DNA of 64,000 nucleotides from Coemansia sp. RSA 1804 (GCA_027578815.1 JANBTH010000007.1:1-64000), one strand, 5' to 3'; shown: positions 9,608-20,778, counted from the first letter of the stretch. Made by a program: numbers and translations. The notes: generated by a model not told the origin, from the letters alone.

Positions 9608-12600
9608 CTATCTGTGGTGCAGCCGCGGTCGTTTGGTTTGCTGCAAATAGCCCACAGGATCCACCGAATGTTCAGAGCGAATCCCGGTATCGTCATCGCC
9701 GATCCCAGCAACACCCTCGCTGTCATCCATCTCAACCAGGATCTCGGTTTCCTCATCGCTGTTCTCGGCCAGCACGGCACGCTCCTCCTCCTCCTCCTCC
9801 TCCTCCTCCTCATGAGGCTGAGCACCGCAGTCCTGCGGCATCGACTCGCCGGGCTGCACGCCATAGTGGTGGCTGACGCTGACGGGGCTGGGAATAGCAG
9901 CGGCTTCGATCCTGAAATCCCGCGCAGTGCTTCTTTTCAGATAGTGGGCCAGCGGGACCTTGAATCTACTGCTCAGCAGGATCACGTGCTTCTCGGTCTG
10001 CTCGATCTGGAACACAAGCGAGGAAACCAGCGCGGAGTCGCGAAGGACTTTGGATTTGGCAGAGCCGGCCCTGGCAGTAAGAGACTTCTTCTTTTCCTTG
10101 CCCTTTGCGCCGTCGCCCTTGCCGGCACCAGAGAGCATTCCCTTGGCATCGCCAGTAGTGGTGGAGGAGGAAGAGAAGGTGGAACCGAGGGACTCGGCGG
10201 CGCCCGTGTACTTGTCGAGGAACATGGCGTAGGCGCGGGTATTGAGGCTCTGGCAGAGCAGCGCCAGCGTGTCGACGTACTCGGCGGTGACCGGCAGGTC
10301 GGGGCAGGCCAGCTTGGTCTTCGTCAGCAGCAGAAAGCACCGGTGCAGGTCGTTGAGGGCGCGGATCACCAGGTCGCCCGAGATCCTGGGTCCGAAGTGG
10401 ATGCTGAGCAGCTGGTCGAGCATCTGCGCCACCGCCTGGATGCGCAGGCAGATGCGGCGCTCGAAGATCTCGGCCGTAGTAGTAGTAGTAGTAGTAGTAG
10501 TTGTGCTCTGGTCCAGCCCACCATCGCCATCCCCCTCCTCCTCCTCCTCCTCCTCCTCCTGCTGCTGCTGCTGCTGCTGCTGCCGCATCTTTTCAATTGC
10601 CGCACAGCGGCCGAGCTGGTGGCAAGCCCACTCGATCCGGTGCAGCTCCTGCTTGAACCAGGCGGTGATGGCGGCAATGAGCGGCGGAAGCGTGCGCAGG
10701 GTATAGACATCGAGGTTCGGGTCGCCGCCGCCGCCACCATCGTCATCCTCCGCATCGCTCAGCGCATCGTCAAGCAGAATCCGCGACGCGCTGCGCACGG
10801 TGCCGACGATCTGGCCAACCGGCGCAAACTCGTCAAGATCGGGCATGTGTCCGCGCGACATGCTCCCGAGCGCCACAGCAGCAGCGGCAGGCGAGAACAG
10901 CGTATCCATGGGCTGCAGAAACGGCTGGCACGTGGTCAGCAGCGCAAACAGGGCCTTCAGGAGGCCGGCGTCCTCGGGCATGTCGCCGAAACACACGCGC
11001 AGCGCCCAGCCGACGGCCGAGCTGATGCTGCGGTACACCGCCGTCCGCGCCCGCGTGGCGGATTCGTCGGCGGGTGGCATGCCGACGGCGAGCCGCGTGA
11101 GCCTGGCTGCCAGCAGCGTCATCAGCGTGACGATGTGCACGGACTCGCGCACAGCCGCCGGCCGCTGCGCCAGAAACGAAGTAACCACTGTGCGCAGCGC
11201 AGAGAGCAGCCGGGCGGCCGCCTCGATTTCCTCCTCCTCTGTTGGGCTGTCGACGGGCGGATCGGGCGCAAGCACGGCCAGCGCCATCCGCCCAAGCGCC
11301 CCGCCGCCGTCGCCGGCCGCCAGTAGCGCGTTGGCGCAGGCCAGCAGCAGCTCGGCCGAGAGCTGCAGCACGCTGCGGCCGCGCGCAGTTCCCCTCGGGC
11401 GCAGGCAGGCAGGCAGCAGCTGCTCGTCCGAGTCCGCTGCGTCGGCGCCGCCGGCGTAGTGCGCCAGCACGCCGCCGTACACCGCGCACGCAACACGCAG
11501 CACCAGATCAGCGTCCGGAGCCGACATCTGATTATGATTAGCTGCGTGGCCGGCGAACGGCGGGCGGCGCAGAACGCGCGCCAGCGCGACCTCCAGCAGA
11601 TGCCTGACAAACGCCTGGTTGGCCGACCACAGCGCAGCCTTCCGCACAGCGCCGGCGTGCCCCGGGCGGCAGCCTCCGGGATCCCGCGCGTCCGCCGGAT
11701 GGCGCTCGCTGCGCAGGCGGCGGCGGTCGGGCAGAACAAGCTGCAGCACGTGTGCCGCGCGGCCGAGCGACATCGCCGACAGCTCGCTGGGCAGCGCGAC
11801 GACCCGGCGCTTGCGCTCGTCCACGCACAGCGAGCAGAGGACGTCGCCGACGCGGACGAACTTGGCAAACAGCTTCATCGCCGTGTTCGGGTCGCTCGGC
11901 TCGCAGCCGCAGGAGCCGCCGCTGCCGCCCACGCAGTGCATCAGGGCGTACTCGAGCGCGGCGTCGAGGCAGCCGGCCACGAGCAGCGCGGTGTTGTGGT
12001 TGCGCAGCCCGGCGGGGTCGTCCAGCGCGTAGCTGCCGGCCGGATCCAGCTCGAAGTCCTCCAGCCGGGTCGCGGCCAGCCGCGCGCAGATGTCGGTCCA
12101 GATCGCGTGCGCCGACTGCTGGAGAGTCGGCCCCGACGACACGCCGCCAGCGCCAGACGGTGCATCCGCGCCGTCTCGCTCTGCACTCGCCGCCAGCGCC
12201 ATCATGCCGTGCGCCAGCTTCGCGGCGCACCGGAGGAGCGCGGCCACCGGCACCACCACCCTGGCGGACGCCGGGCTGACGCACTGCGTCACCGCGATTG
12301 GCGAGTCGTGCGCGCGGCTCGCGTCGTAGTACTTTGCGAACTCGGGCTGCACGACGCCGCAGAGCGCGCGCAGAACGAACTGGCTGGCGGCGACCTCGGG
12401 GTCGTCCAGCAGCTGCGCCAGGCGCGAGTACGCCAGGGCGCGCACCTCGGGCTGCTGCTGGACGAGGCACCGGCGCACGAGGCCCAGCACCTCCAGCAGC
12501 ACCGACATCGCCGCGTCCGCGCGGAGCCCGGCAGCCCGGCTCCCGGCGGCCTCCCGCGCCCGCCGGCCGCTCCGACTCAGCTCGGTGGCAAAGCACCTGG

Positions 12601-14389
12601 CCAGCACAAACAGCGCGCCCAGCGCCGTGCGCCGGCCCTCGACGCTGTGCGTGAACAGGATCTTGCGCAGAACAAGCAGCAGCGCCGAGCGCAGCTGCGC
12701 GTCGGCCACGATGGCCGGCGCCGCGGCCGCAACCAGCCGCTCGGCCGCGTCCGGCGGAATCGCCGCAATCGCGTCGAACGCCGACACGAGCTTCGCGTGC
12801 AGCGGCCGGAAGGCCTCCTCGCAGTCGTCGGCCGCTGCCAGGCGCCGCAGAAGGTCCGTGCACCGCGCCTGCGCCTCCTCCTGGAACACCACGCGCACCA
12901 CGATCTGGTCCACGATCTCGCCGCGCACAAACGGGTGCGCGCGGAACGCGCGGTGCAGCGTGGCCACGCAGAGCTCCTGCGTCTCCGCCAGCGCCTCGTG
13001 GCTGCCGCTCCTCGAGGCGCCGGGCGGCCGCTTCGCCGCCGCGTGCGCGGTGTCCAGAAGCCCGAAACACAGCGCGACCAGCGCCTGCGTCACCTGATCC
13101 CACCCGTACGACGCACGGGCCACCGTTGCGCCGAGCAGTCTGTGCGCATCAAACGCTATTCTGGCCACGCAGGGTCTGGCCCAGCACGTGGTTTCCAGCG
13201 CAACGCGGTCGCCGATGCTCCGCAGGACCGCCGAGCGCAGCAGCTCGGCGGCGTCCTTCTCGAACCGGTGGATGCGCGCCAGGGAGAGCAGACACGCAAA
13301 CAAGAACGCCGACACGCCGTGCGCCAGGCCGCTCTGCTCCCTGCCGTACGCAATGAGTGCGCTGCTGAGCTCGTAGTCCTGCTTGATGCTGTAGTTGATG
13401 TGCAGCAGCACCGTGCCCTCGATGTCGCCGAGCTCGCGCCCCCTGCTGCTGTTCCTCTCCTGGCGGTCGCTGGCTGCTGGCTGGGCGCGCTCGCGCTTCT
13501 CCAGCGCATCAAACACCGCAAACACGCCCGCAATGATCTCGCGCTTGTGGCCCTTCCGCGCAAGCAGCAGCAGCTGGTACACCATGGCCGGCAGCTCCGC
13601 GTAGTCGGCGCTCCTCAGCTGCCGCAGCATCCGCCGCGCCACGACCCGGGTCTGCCGCTCGTCCAGGACGATCTCGCGGAGCAGCGCACAGAGCGCCGCC
13701 GATGCGCGCGGGTCCCACCGGTACGCACACGCCGAGTCCACCCAGTACGCCTTCAGCGAGCTCCCCGACCGCAGCACGCTGCTGGAGGCGGCAGTCTGGT
13801 CACCGACGGGGTTGTCCTGCGAGCTGGCTGCTGCCAGCGCGTGTGCGCTTGCCACAACAAGCTCGATCTGCCCGATCGCGCCAAGCGTGTCCAGCAGCAT
13901 CGGCAGAACCCCGTGCCGCAGCAGCGCGGCAGGCGCCGAGCCGCTGGTTTTGAGCTCCGCCAGGATCCTGAACGAAACGTCGATGACTGCGCGGGGACTC
14001 TGCTGGGGCAGCGACTCCAGCAGCCTGTCGCAAACCGCCGCCCACCTGCATCCTCCATCTTCTTCCTCTTCCTCCTCCTCCTCCGCGACGTTGTCCTCGC
14101 AGATCTGCGCCACGCATGCCGCCGCCACCGTGCCCAGCGCCCTCTGTCCCGCCGCCACCGTTCCGCCTTCTATCAGCGCGCCGGCTGCCTTGAACATGTG
14201 CTGCGTTGCCACGGCGCCGCCGTCTCCCGTGCCTTCCGCGCGGGATGCCGCGCCTACGTCCGCCTCCACCAGCCCGTACAGCGCGCCCTCGTCCTGCGCT
14301 GCCAGCAGCCGGCCGAGCTCGGCGTACGATTTCGCGCGCCCCAGGTCGATTATTCTGCGCAGCGTGGATGGAATGTCATTGGAATTCAT
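9608..14389 (-). CDS. FANCI: Fanconi anaemia group I (FANCI)-like protein
   Basis: FANCI pairs with FANCD2 on DNA and is monoubiquitinated in interstrand-crosslink repair. The frame encodes 1593 aa, somewhat longer than animal FANCI (about 1,300 aa), partly because of acidic and low-complexity inserts: Glu runs, and a Gln-Glu-Thr tract coded by 10470-10581. The helical-repeat, Leu/Ala-rich body carries FANCI-like landmarks, including AHPFVRGEIVDQIVVRVV in the middle, DPNTAMKLFAKFVRVGDVLC, and near the C-terminus HYLKRSTARDFRI. I could not locate the ubiquitinated Lys with certainty. The start is the ATG at 14389; an in-frame GTG two codons upstream was not used. GC content is far higher than in the neighbouring AT island, and this produces long antisense open frames that I treat as shadows. 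Confidence 0.75.
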   Translation of the reverse strand: MNSNDIPSTLRRIIDLGRAKSYAELGRLLAAQDEGALYGLVEADVGAASRAEGTGDGGAVATQHMFKAAGALIEGGTVAAGQRALGTVAAACVAQICEDNVAEEEEEEEEDGGCRWAAVCDRLLESLPQQSPRAVIDVSFRILAELKTSGSAPAALLRHGVLPMLLDTLGAIGQIELVVASAHALAAASSQDNPVGDQTAASSSVLRSGSSLKAYWVDSACAYRWDPRASAALCALLREIVLDERQTRVVARRMLRQLRSADYAELPAMVYQLLLLARKGHKREIIAGVFAVFDALEKRERAQPAASDRQERNSSRGRELGDIEGTVLLHINYSIKQDYELSSALIAYGREQSGLAHGVSAFLFACLLSLARIHRFEKDAAELLRSAVLRSIGDRVALETTCWARPCVARIAFDAHRLLGATVARASYGWDQVTQALVALCFGLLDTAHAAAKRPPGASRSGSHEALAETQELCVATLHRAFRAHPFVRGEIVDQIVVRVVFQEEAQARCTDLLRRLAAADDCEEAFRPLHAKLVSAFDAIAAIPPDAAERLVAAAAPAIVADAQLRSALLLVLRKILFTHSVEGRRTALGALFVLARCFATELSRSGRRAREAAGSRAAGLRADAAMSVLLEVLGLVRRCLVQQQPEVRALAYSRLAQLLDDPEVAASQFVLRALCGVVQPEFAKYYDASRAHDSPIAVTQCVSPASARVVVPVAALLRCAAKLAHGMMALAASAERDGADAPSGAGGVSSGPTLQQSAHAIWTDICARLAATRLEDFELDPAGSYALDDPAGLRNHNTALLVAGCLDAALEYALMHCVGGSGGSCGCEPSDPNTAMKLFAKFVRVGDVLCSLCVDERKRRVVALPSELSAMSLGRAAHVLQLVLPDRRRLRSERHPADARDPGGCRPGHAGAVRKAALWSANQAFVRHLLEVALARVLRRPPFAGHAANHNQMSAPDADLVLRVACAVYGGVLAHYAGGADAADSDEQLLPACLRPRGTARGRSVLQLSAELLLACANALLAAGDGGGALGRMALAVLAPDPPVDSPTEEEEIEAAARLLSALRTVVTSFLAQRPAAVRESVHIVTLMTLLAARLTRLAVGMPPADESATRARTAVYRSISSAVGWALRVCFGDMPEDAGLLKALFALLTTCQPFLQPMDTLFSPAAAAVALGSMSRGHMPDLDEFAPVGQIVGTVRSASRILLDDALSDAEDDDGGGGGDPNLDVYTLRTLPPLIAAITAWFKQELHRIEWACHQLGRCAAIEKMRQQQQQQQQEEEEEEEEGDGDGGLDQSTTTTTTTTTTAEIFERRICLRIQAVAQMLDQLLSIHFGPRISGDLVIRALNDLHRCFLLLTKTKLACPDLPVTAEYVDTLALLCQSLNTRAYAMFLDKYTGAAESLGSTFSSSSTTTGDAKGMLSGAGKGDGAKGKEKKKSLTARAGSAKSKVLRDSALVSSLVFQIEQTEKHVILLSSRFKVPLAHYLKRSTARDFRIEAAAIPSPVSVSHHYGVQPGESMPQDCGAQPHEEEEEEEEEERAVLAENSDEETEILVEMDDSEGVAGIGDDDTGIRSEHSVDPVGYLQQTKRPRLHHR
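10470..10581. repeat. Trinucleotide microsatellite cluster inside the FANCI-like gene
   Basis: Three adjacent triplet runs, (AGT)n, (CTC)n and (CTG)n on the plus strand, encode Thr, Glu and Gln runs on the minus strand. Triplet unit length keeps the reading frame when copy number changes. Confidence 0.85.
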
Positions 14390-14673
14390 GGCCACTGCTA
14401 CTATTCTTTGTTGTTTTAAAAGGAGTGCTAATTACTAGGAAAGGCGGCGGGAATGTACACGATAGCGGATACTAGAATGAGAACAAGAGCTACTTTTTGC
14501 CTTGTTGAATTGAAGGGAATCCAAGTCGCCGTGTTTCGTGGGCTCTGTTCCCTTTTTGTTTTGTGCGCAGCAACCGAATGTGGAAAGCAAGAAAAGCAAG
14601 CAACCGAGTGTGAGGCGAGAAATCGAAGCCTGCTGCTAATCATTCGATTTGATTGCGCTGATCTCCCTCCCCT

Positions 14674-14928
14674 CCCCCCCCCCCCATCACCTTTGTTCTT
14701 CCTTTTCTTTTCCTGTCATTTTAAAGCATGGGCAGCCGTTGTGTACAGATANNNNNNNNNNNNNNNNNNNNNNNNNNNNNNNNNNNNNNNNNNNNNNNNN
14801 NNNNNNNNNNNNNNNNNNNNNNNNNNNNNNNNNNNNNNNNNNNNNNNNNNCCCCCCCCCCCCATCACCTTTGTTCTTCCTTTTCTTTTCCTGTCATTTTA
14901 AAGCATGGGCAGCCGTTGTGTACAGATA
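14674..14928. other. Assembly gap of 99 N flanked by identical 78-bp copies
   Basis: Bases 14674-14751 and 14851-14928 are identical over 78 bp, each beginning with a run of 12 C, and 14752-14850 are N. The likely explanation is two contigs that overlap but were not merged, so the true sequence probably has one copy and no gap. The stop codon of the minus-strand gene at 14893 lies inside the duplicated piece. Confidence 0.85.
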
Positions 14929-15357
14929 GCACGCCTTGCCGTTCCTGTAGTAGATGTAGCTGAGCCCACTGCCGTTGTCTATCTGCAGGCTGTCCATCTC
15001 AACGGCCTTGAGGTTGACGTACCGCGTATTGCCGCAGGTGGCAGCCGTCGTTTCATCGTCGTCAAGCCTGAGGGCCTTGAAGAGGTGCCGCATGTCCGCT
15101 TGCCCGTAGTGGTAGATGACGTAGCAGCCCGGGTGGTGCGTGGCGATAAACCGCTTGTGGTCCTCCGCTGTGGCAAGCACGGCTGGCAGCTTTAGCTCGT
15201 GGATTGCCGCCGCCATCCCACCGCCATCATCTTGATATGTGCTACTATTGCTGCTGCTATTGCTGTTGCAACATGGTATAAATTTTGACATGCATGACAA
15301 CATGTGTGCTTGTATCTTTTGCGACACTCCTTTTAGTGTCGCGCGCATTTGGTGCAT
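14893..15357 (-). CDS. Small thioredoxin-fold-like protein without CXXC
   Basis: The protein has 154 aa. After a Ser/Asn-rich N-terminal third, the remainder alternates hydrophobic strands and helices in a thioredoxin-like order: VIYHYGQADMRHLFKAL, then YVNLKAVEMDSLQI, then LSYIYYRNGKACYLY. There is no CXXC redox motif, so a thiol redox role is unlikely. The fold is inferred by eye and could be wrong. The gene lies downstream of CHL1 in divergent orientation and is tandem with the FANCI-like gene. Alternative in-frame starts exist at Met4, Met19 and Met23. Confidence 0.45.
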   Translation of the reverse strand: MHQMRATLKGVSQKIQAHMLSCMSKFIPCCNSNSSSNSSTYQDDGGGMAAAIHELKLPAVLATAEDHKRFIATHHPGCYVIYHYGQADMRHLFKALRLDDDETTAATCGNTRYVNLKAVEMDSLQIDNGSGLSYIYYRNGKACYLYTTAAHALK

Positions 15358-16163
15358 TTATAGAAATATATTCTGTAATTTTTTATTTTTGAAAAATGGT
15401 AATGAAATAAGGGCCAGTTTGAAGTTTTGTACCAGGTAAACCCTCCGAATCCTTTATCTATATCGACATTCCGCACTTTTATTATTCCTATACGCCGACC
15501 CTATATACCCCTTTCTTTCATATATTTTAATAGGAATAGAGTGTAGGATATGCAGATGAAACCTCAGAAATGAAGAAATGAAGAGGAAAAAGAAAAAGGG
15601 AGGTTGGCTGGGTGGTTTTCTTCTTTTTCTGCCACTTTGCAATTCCTTGTTGCTTGAACATTTCATGACTGGAAAGAGATAAAATATGTGTGCATGTTGG
15701 GGGAAATTGTGTGTCCCGGATTTCCTTAAAGCAGTCTCCATATCCTCCCATCGGCTCACGCCCTACTACCGTCTCTACGCTGACCAGGCCTGCTTTACGT
15801 ATATAATATGTCTACTGGTCTTCTATTCTAATTGACCAGCCAGGTGATAGTAGCACATGCTCCAGAGTTTTAGTGCCACGCATCCCACCAGCTAATCTGC
15901 TTATTCTGCGGTGGATGGACAATGAATGGATGAGAGTGGGAAAAGAGGGGGGGGAGAAGAGACTTTGTTCATCAAAAAGTCACGCCGTTCCATAAGCCTG
16001 GGGGGGGGGAAGGTTCCATTGATGTGCCACCACAAACCAAACCCAATCTTTGTTCCCTCCGACGCGAATACGAAAGAGAGAGAAAATCTCCCCCCCAAAC
16101 AAAAGCGAAAGCAAAGAGGTTAACATTTCTTATAAACACGCTATTTATATTCCTCAACCAAGT
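15358..16163. other. Divergent intergenic region between the thioredoxin-like gene and CHL1
   Basis: The 0.8-kb spacer holds the promoters of both genes. It includes G-runs at about 15951-15957 and 16001-16009. No further gene is supported. Confidence 0.5.
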
Positions 16164-18964
16164 ATGACCGAACAGAATGGCAGCGACGCCGGAGGAGCCC
16201 AGACGAACAGCCTGCCAACCCCCCAAACAGCCGCGGACTTTTCGTTCCCGGTGACGCCCTACGAGATCCAGCTGCAGTTCATGCAGCGGCTGTTCGAGAC
16301 CATCGAGAACAGACAGTTTGCGATCTTCGAGAGCCCGACGGGGACCGGCAAGTCGCTGAGCATCATCTGCGGCGCGCTGACGTGGCTGGCACGCGATGCC
16401 GAGAGACCAAGCGCAACATCCGGCAGCGATTCCAATGCTGGCAAGAGGGAGGATCGTGGGAGCATGGCTGGCGAGCCCGACTGGGTCGTTGCGTTTGAGA
16501 ATAAGCGGGTTGCCGAGGAGGAGGAGGCCGGTGGTGGCTCGGCGGTGGGTGCGGAGAGGCTGGCTGCCGAAAGGTACCGCCAGTGGGTGGTCGCCACTCG
16601 CCGCAGAGAGGCCGGAGAGCGCAGGGCTGCGAGGGCGCGCGGCTGTCGGGTGGGCGGGGCATCCGGCGTGGCAGCAACAGCGAGCGCGGCTGCGGCAACC
16701 AAGCGCAGCGCCGATGCAGCCGCGGCTGGCGCGAATGGCGCCGGCAGCACCAGCGACTCGGACGCCTGCCTGGTGGACGCATACTACAGCGACACAGGAG
16801 CCAGCAAAGGAGGGGCCGCCGAGTGCTTGGCGGATGGGCCGGTGAAGTACTCGGAAGATGTGCGCAGAGTGCTGGAGCGGCGGGCCGCAAACAAGCCGTG
16901 CTGCGACGACGGAGACAGCGATTCGCAGGACGAGGCGGAGGCGGCGCCAGACGGCCCGCCCGAGGAGCCGAGCGCAACGAAGGTGTTCTACGCGTCGCGC
17001 ACGCATTCGCAGCTCCAGCAGTTTGTGCGCGAGGTGAAGCGCACGCGGTTCGCGGCCGGCGACAGCCGGATCCGGTGCGTGACGCTCGGGTCGCGCGCGC
17101 AGCTGTGCACCAGCGACCGGGCGCGGCAGCAGAGCGGCGGCTCGGCGCACTCGCTGAACGAGGCGTGTGTGGAGATGCAGCAGCGGAGCGGCGGCGGCCG
17201 AGCGGGGAGGTGCGCGTTTCTGCCGGCGCAGAGGACGCCGATGCTCGACTTCAAGGACGCCGTTGGCCGCCGGGTCATGGACATCGAGGAGCTTGCGGGC
17301 GAGGGCCGGCGGCTGGCGGTGTGCCCCTACTACGGGGCCCGCGAGTCCGTCCGCGCCGCCCACGTTGTCGCGCTGCCCTACAACATGCTGCTCTCGCGGC
17401 CGGCCAGAGAGGCAATGGGCCTGTCGCTCAAGGACAACGTGGTTATCGTCGACGAGGCGCACAACCTGGTTGACACGATTCTGGCCATCCACTCGGTCTC
17501 GCTCGACTGCGCGACCGTGGGCGCGCTTCTGGAGCTGCTGCAAAGGTACTTTGCGAAGTACTGGCGCCGCCTGAAGGGGAGCAACACGGTGTACATCAGA
17601 CAGGCGATTGCCCTGCTCAGGGCGCTCGGCAGGTTTATGAAGCAGTGCAGCGACCGGGCGACGAATGCTGTCGTGTCGGTGGACGAGTTCCTGGCGAGGG
17701 CGCGCGCAGACCACATCAACGTGTTCAAGATCGGCAGGTACTTGCGCGCCAGCAGGCTTGGCCGCAAGCTTAACATGTTTGCCGCGCCAGACAGGGCCGT
17801 CGGGCGTGGTGGGCTCGAGTCCGGCAACCAGCGATGCGCCAAGCGCGAGCGGCTGGCGGGCAAAGCAGCCGGCGCCAAGGTCGGTCTGCCCGATTCGCTG
17901 GAGCCGCCAGGCAGCGCGCCTTCTCCCGCGGCGGCGGTTGCTGCGTTCGAGTCGTTCATCGAGTGCATCGGCAACCCGAGTCGCGCGGGAGCGCGGCTAG
18001 CTATCAGCACCAGCGGCACGAGGCAGGTCGAGCTCAAGTACCTTCTGCTGGATCCGTCAGAGTCGTTCGGCGAGATATGCAAGGATGCGCGGGCGGTGGT
18101 TCTGGCCGGCGGCACGATGAAGCCGGCGAACGATGCGATCGAGCAGCTGCTTCCAAGGCAGCGCACAGGGCACGCGGAGCGCCCGGACCCCTGCCGCATG
18201 CTCGATCCCGCGAATGCGCGGATATTCGCGTGGAGCCATGTTGTTGCGCCATCCCACGTGTGCGCGCAGGTGGTAAGCGCCGGGCCAGCCGGCGTGCCGC
18301 TGAGGTTTGCGCTGCAGGACCAGGCGGACGGCGCCAGGCTTCGCGAGGCCGGCGGCGCGCTTGCTGCGCTCTGCAGCGTGGTTCCCGGCGGCGTGGTGGT
18401 GTTTTTCCCGTCGTACGCGCTGCTGCGCAGGATGCTCGCCGAGTGGAGTGCCGCCGGCATCGTTGGCCGGATTGCTGCGAGGAAGCCCGTCTTTGCCGAA
18501 GCATCCTCCGGCCAGGCTGGGCGGCCGCAAGGGGACGATGTGCTTGCCGAGTACACGAGGCAGGTGAGGGCGCCCGGATCGGCGGGGGCTGTGCTGCTGA
18601 GCGTGGTGGGCGGCAGGCTGAGCGAGGGAATCAACTTCAGCGATGAGCTGGGACGCGCCGTGGTGATGGTTGGCGTTCCTTATCCGAATCTCGCTTCGCC
18701 CGAGCTGGTCGAGCGGCTGGAGTACTACGAGTCCCAGGGCGGCGCGTCTGCCTCGAGGCCCAGAGGCGGCAGCTCAAAAGGCGCGGCGTTTAGAATGGGC
18801 GCGCGCGCGCGGGAGCTGTACGAGTCCCTGTGCATGCGCGCCGTCAACCAGTCTATTGGCCGTGCGATTCGCCACCGAGGCGACTATGCCGCTATTGTGT
18901 TTCTGGACTGCAGGTATGCGGAGCCCCAGATTGCTGGCAAGCTCCCTGCGTGGATAACCGGTGG

Positions 18965-19001
<37 letters not shown>

Positions 19002-19133
19002 GGCAGCAGCGGAGGCAGCAGCGGAAGCTCTGCTTCTGCAAAGGCAAGTGCGGCTGTGCCGTGCAGTCCGTTTGGGCCGGCGCTGGCAAACATTGCGTCG
19101 TTTTTCAAGCGGGATTTCACGGACTGCTGCTGA
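16164..19133 (+). CDS. CHL1: Chl1/DDX11-type Fe-S DNA helicase
   Basis: This XPD-family 5'-3' superfamily 2 helicase acts in sister-chromatid cohesion and replication-fork maintenance. The protein has 989 aa from the ATG at 16164; the frame is open upstream, but only from a TTG. Visible motifs are Walker A GTGK at 60-63 in the context FESPTGTGKSLS, motif Ia YASRTHSQLQQFV, four spaced cysteines of an Fe-S cluster region (in QLC, EAC, GRC and VCPYYG), DEAH at 430-433, a FFPSY motif, GGRLSEGINFSDELGRAVV, and motif VI QSIGRAIRHRGD at 896-907. The N-terminal start FPVTPYEIQLQFM fits DDX11 better than FANCJ or RTEL1. A poly-Ser run coded by AGC repeats lies near the C-terminus. Confidence 0.93.
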
Positions 19134-19319
19134 TGGAAGGTGGATCATCTCTTCAGCGCATGTCATGCTTTGCTTCCCCACAACCGCAATGGCCGTTTCG
19201 ATAGGCCTTTTTATTTTGCGATGTGTCTGCGACAGACGATACGATGATGATAAGCTAGCGGGGTTGTTACTTGTTATTTGCTTTCAAGTTTGTTAATTAG
19301 CTAGCACACGGATAGAGTG

Positions 19320-20687
19320 ATGGATTCAGACGACGGCCGTCCGCTGCTGAGGTTTCCGCACGGAGCGGTGCGCGTTACAGAGATGCTGGGCGTGGACAAT
19401 GATCCCGAGGAAACCGTTTCCCTTGCCGACATACTCGAGGCAGCATCGTTAAAGCAGGCGCTGGTGACATCGTTCCTGGTGGACGACGAATGGCTAGCCG
19501 GGCACTTCCGGGACAGCACCCCAGTGACCCTGGTTACAAACCCCGACACCACCAGTAATAGTAATAGTGGCCGCGGTAGCAACCCCGCCCACACGGCGGC
19601 GTCCTGCGGTTCCACATCCAGAAGATTCAGACGAGTACACCCCGAGTTTCCCAAGGGCGGGTTCCAGATCATGCACTCCAAAATCATGCTTCTCTTCTAC
19701 GCTCGCAGCCTGCGGTTTGTGGCCGGTTCGGCTAATCTGATCCCCGACGACTGGTCCGTGATGCAGAACTCCCTGTTTGTGCAGGACTTCAGGCTGGACC
19801 GCAGGGCCGTGTTTCCCGGAAACGAGTTTAGCTTTTCGCTGGCCTATGCGCTCCACGATCTGAGCGTGCCTGCTGAGATCGTGGCGCTGCTGAATAATGT
19901 GGATTTCTCGGCTGCGCGCATCCGGATCGTCACATCCGTGCCCACCGGCGGCGGCGGCGGCGGCGTGCGGCGCAATATGAACATGCCAAGCTACGGGATG
20001 GAGAGACTAGCCGAGGTTGTCGCGGACGCTGCAGGCGACAGTACTGCTGACTTGGGTGGCGCTGATCTGAAGACCCCCGCCGGTTTCCAGCCAACCGCGC
20101 GTCTGCTCTGCGTTGGCTCGTCGCTCGGCCAGATGGACACAAAGTGGCTGCGCGACTTCTACCTGTGCGCTCACGGACTGCCAGACATTCCAAAGACATC
20201 GCTGGGCGCCCGGGAGAAGCTTGTGCCCGACGACCTTATCGACATTGGCATTGGGTTTCACACGCAGGAGGACGTGGAGGGGTGCAGGTATAGCGCGCAG
20301 TGTGGGAGCTACATCATGCTTAGCAGCCAGGTGTACGGCGACGAGAGGGAGTTCCCCCGCTCATCGCTCTGTCGCGTTGTTCCACGGGTCGATGGCACCC
20401 TGGTGCATGCGAAGGCGATAGTCGCTCGGTTCGGCGAGAAGCAGAACAGGGGTTGGGTATACGTTGGCAGCCACAACTTCACGCCGGCCGCCTGGGGACG
20501 GCTGAGGATTGGCCATGCCACGTATTTTAACAACTACGAGTTTGGTGTCGTTCTCCCCAATACGCAGTACACTCGTGTCACGACCGAAGAGACCGCTGTG
20601 TCCTGGGACTCGGAAAACATCCCGCTTCCATTCAGGCTGGTATGGCAGCCTTACTCGCGAAGCGACGTTCCCCACTTTAGCAAATAA
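19320..20687 (+). CDS. TDP1: Tyrosyl-DNA phosphodiesterase (Tdp1)-like protein, paralogue a
   Basis: Tdp1 removes topoisomerase I peptides and other 3' adducts from DNA. The protein has 455 aa from the ATG at 19320. Two HKD-type half-sites are present: H119-x-K121 in MHSKIMLLFY followed by GSANLIPDDW, and H363-x-K365 in VHAKAIVARF followed by the Asn of GSHNFTPAAWG at 383-386. These are the expected catalytic residues, so the enzyme looks active. The N-terminus is short and lacks the long acidic leader of paralogue b. The gene lies 187 bp after CHL1 on the same strand and is convergent with the secreted protein gene. Confidence 0.88.
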   Translation: MDSDDGRPLLRFPHGAVRVTEMLGVDNDPEETVSLADILEAASLKQALVTSFLVDDEWLAGHFRDSTPVTLVTNPDTTSNSNSGRGSNPAHTAASCGSTSRRFRRVHPEFPKGGFQIMHSKIMLLFYARSLRFVAGSANLIPDDWSVMQNSLFVQDFRLDRRAVFPGNEFSFSLAYALHDLSVPAEIVALLNNVDFSAARIRIVTSVPTGGGGGGVRRNMNMPSYGMERLAEVVADAAGDSTADLGGADLKTPAGFQPTARLLCVGSSLGQMDTKWLRDFYLCAHGLPDIPKTSLGAREKLVPDDLIDIGIGFHTQEDVEGCRYSAQCGSYIMLSSQVYGDEREFPRSSLCRVVPRVDGTLVHAKAIVARFGEKQNRGWVYVGSHNFTPAAWGRLRIGHATYFNNYEFGVVLPNTQYTRVTTEETAVSWDSENIPLPFRLVWQPYSRSDVPHFSK

Positions 20688-20778
20688 ACGAGATTGTTTT
20701 TTGTTTTTTGATACGCCCAGTTCTTGTGAATATATAAAAAAGCTAGCAGTGCCTAATAAGTGGGAATAAGAGAGAAAC

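Noticed and set aside
11459..14419. Open frame of 986 codons on the plus strand, and another at 9554-11326
   Set aside because: Both lie antisense to the FANCI-like gene. They are Arg/Ala/Gln-rich and without recognisable domains, the usual by-product of very GC-rich coding DNA with few stops.
17378..18634. Minus-strand open frame of 418 codons
   Set aside because: Antisense to the CHL1 helicase core, with no protein features of its own.
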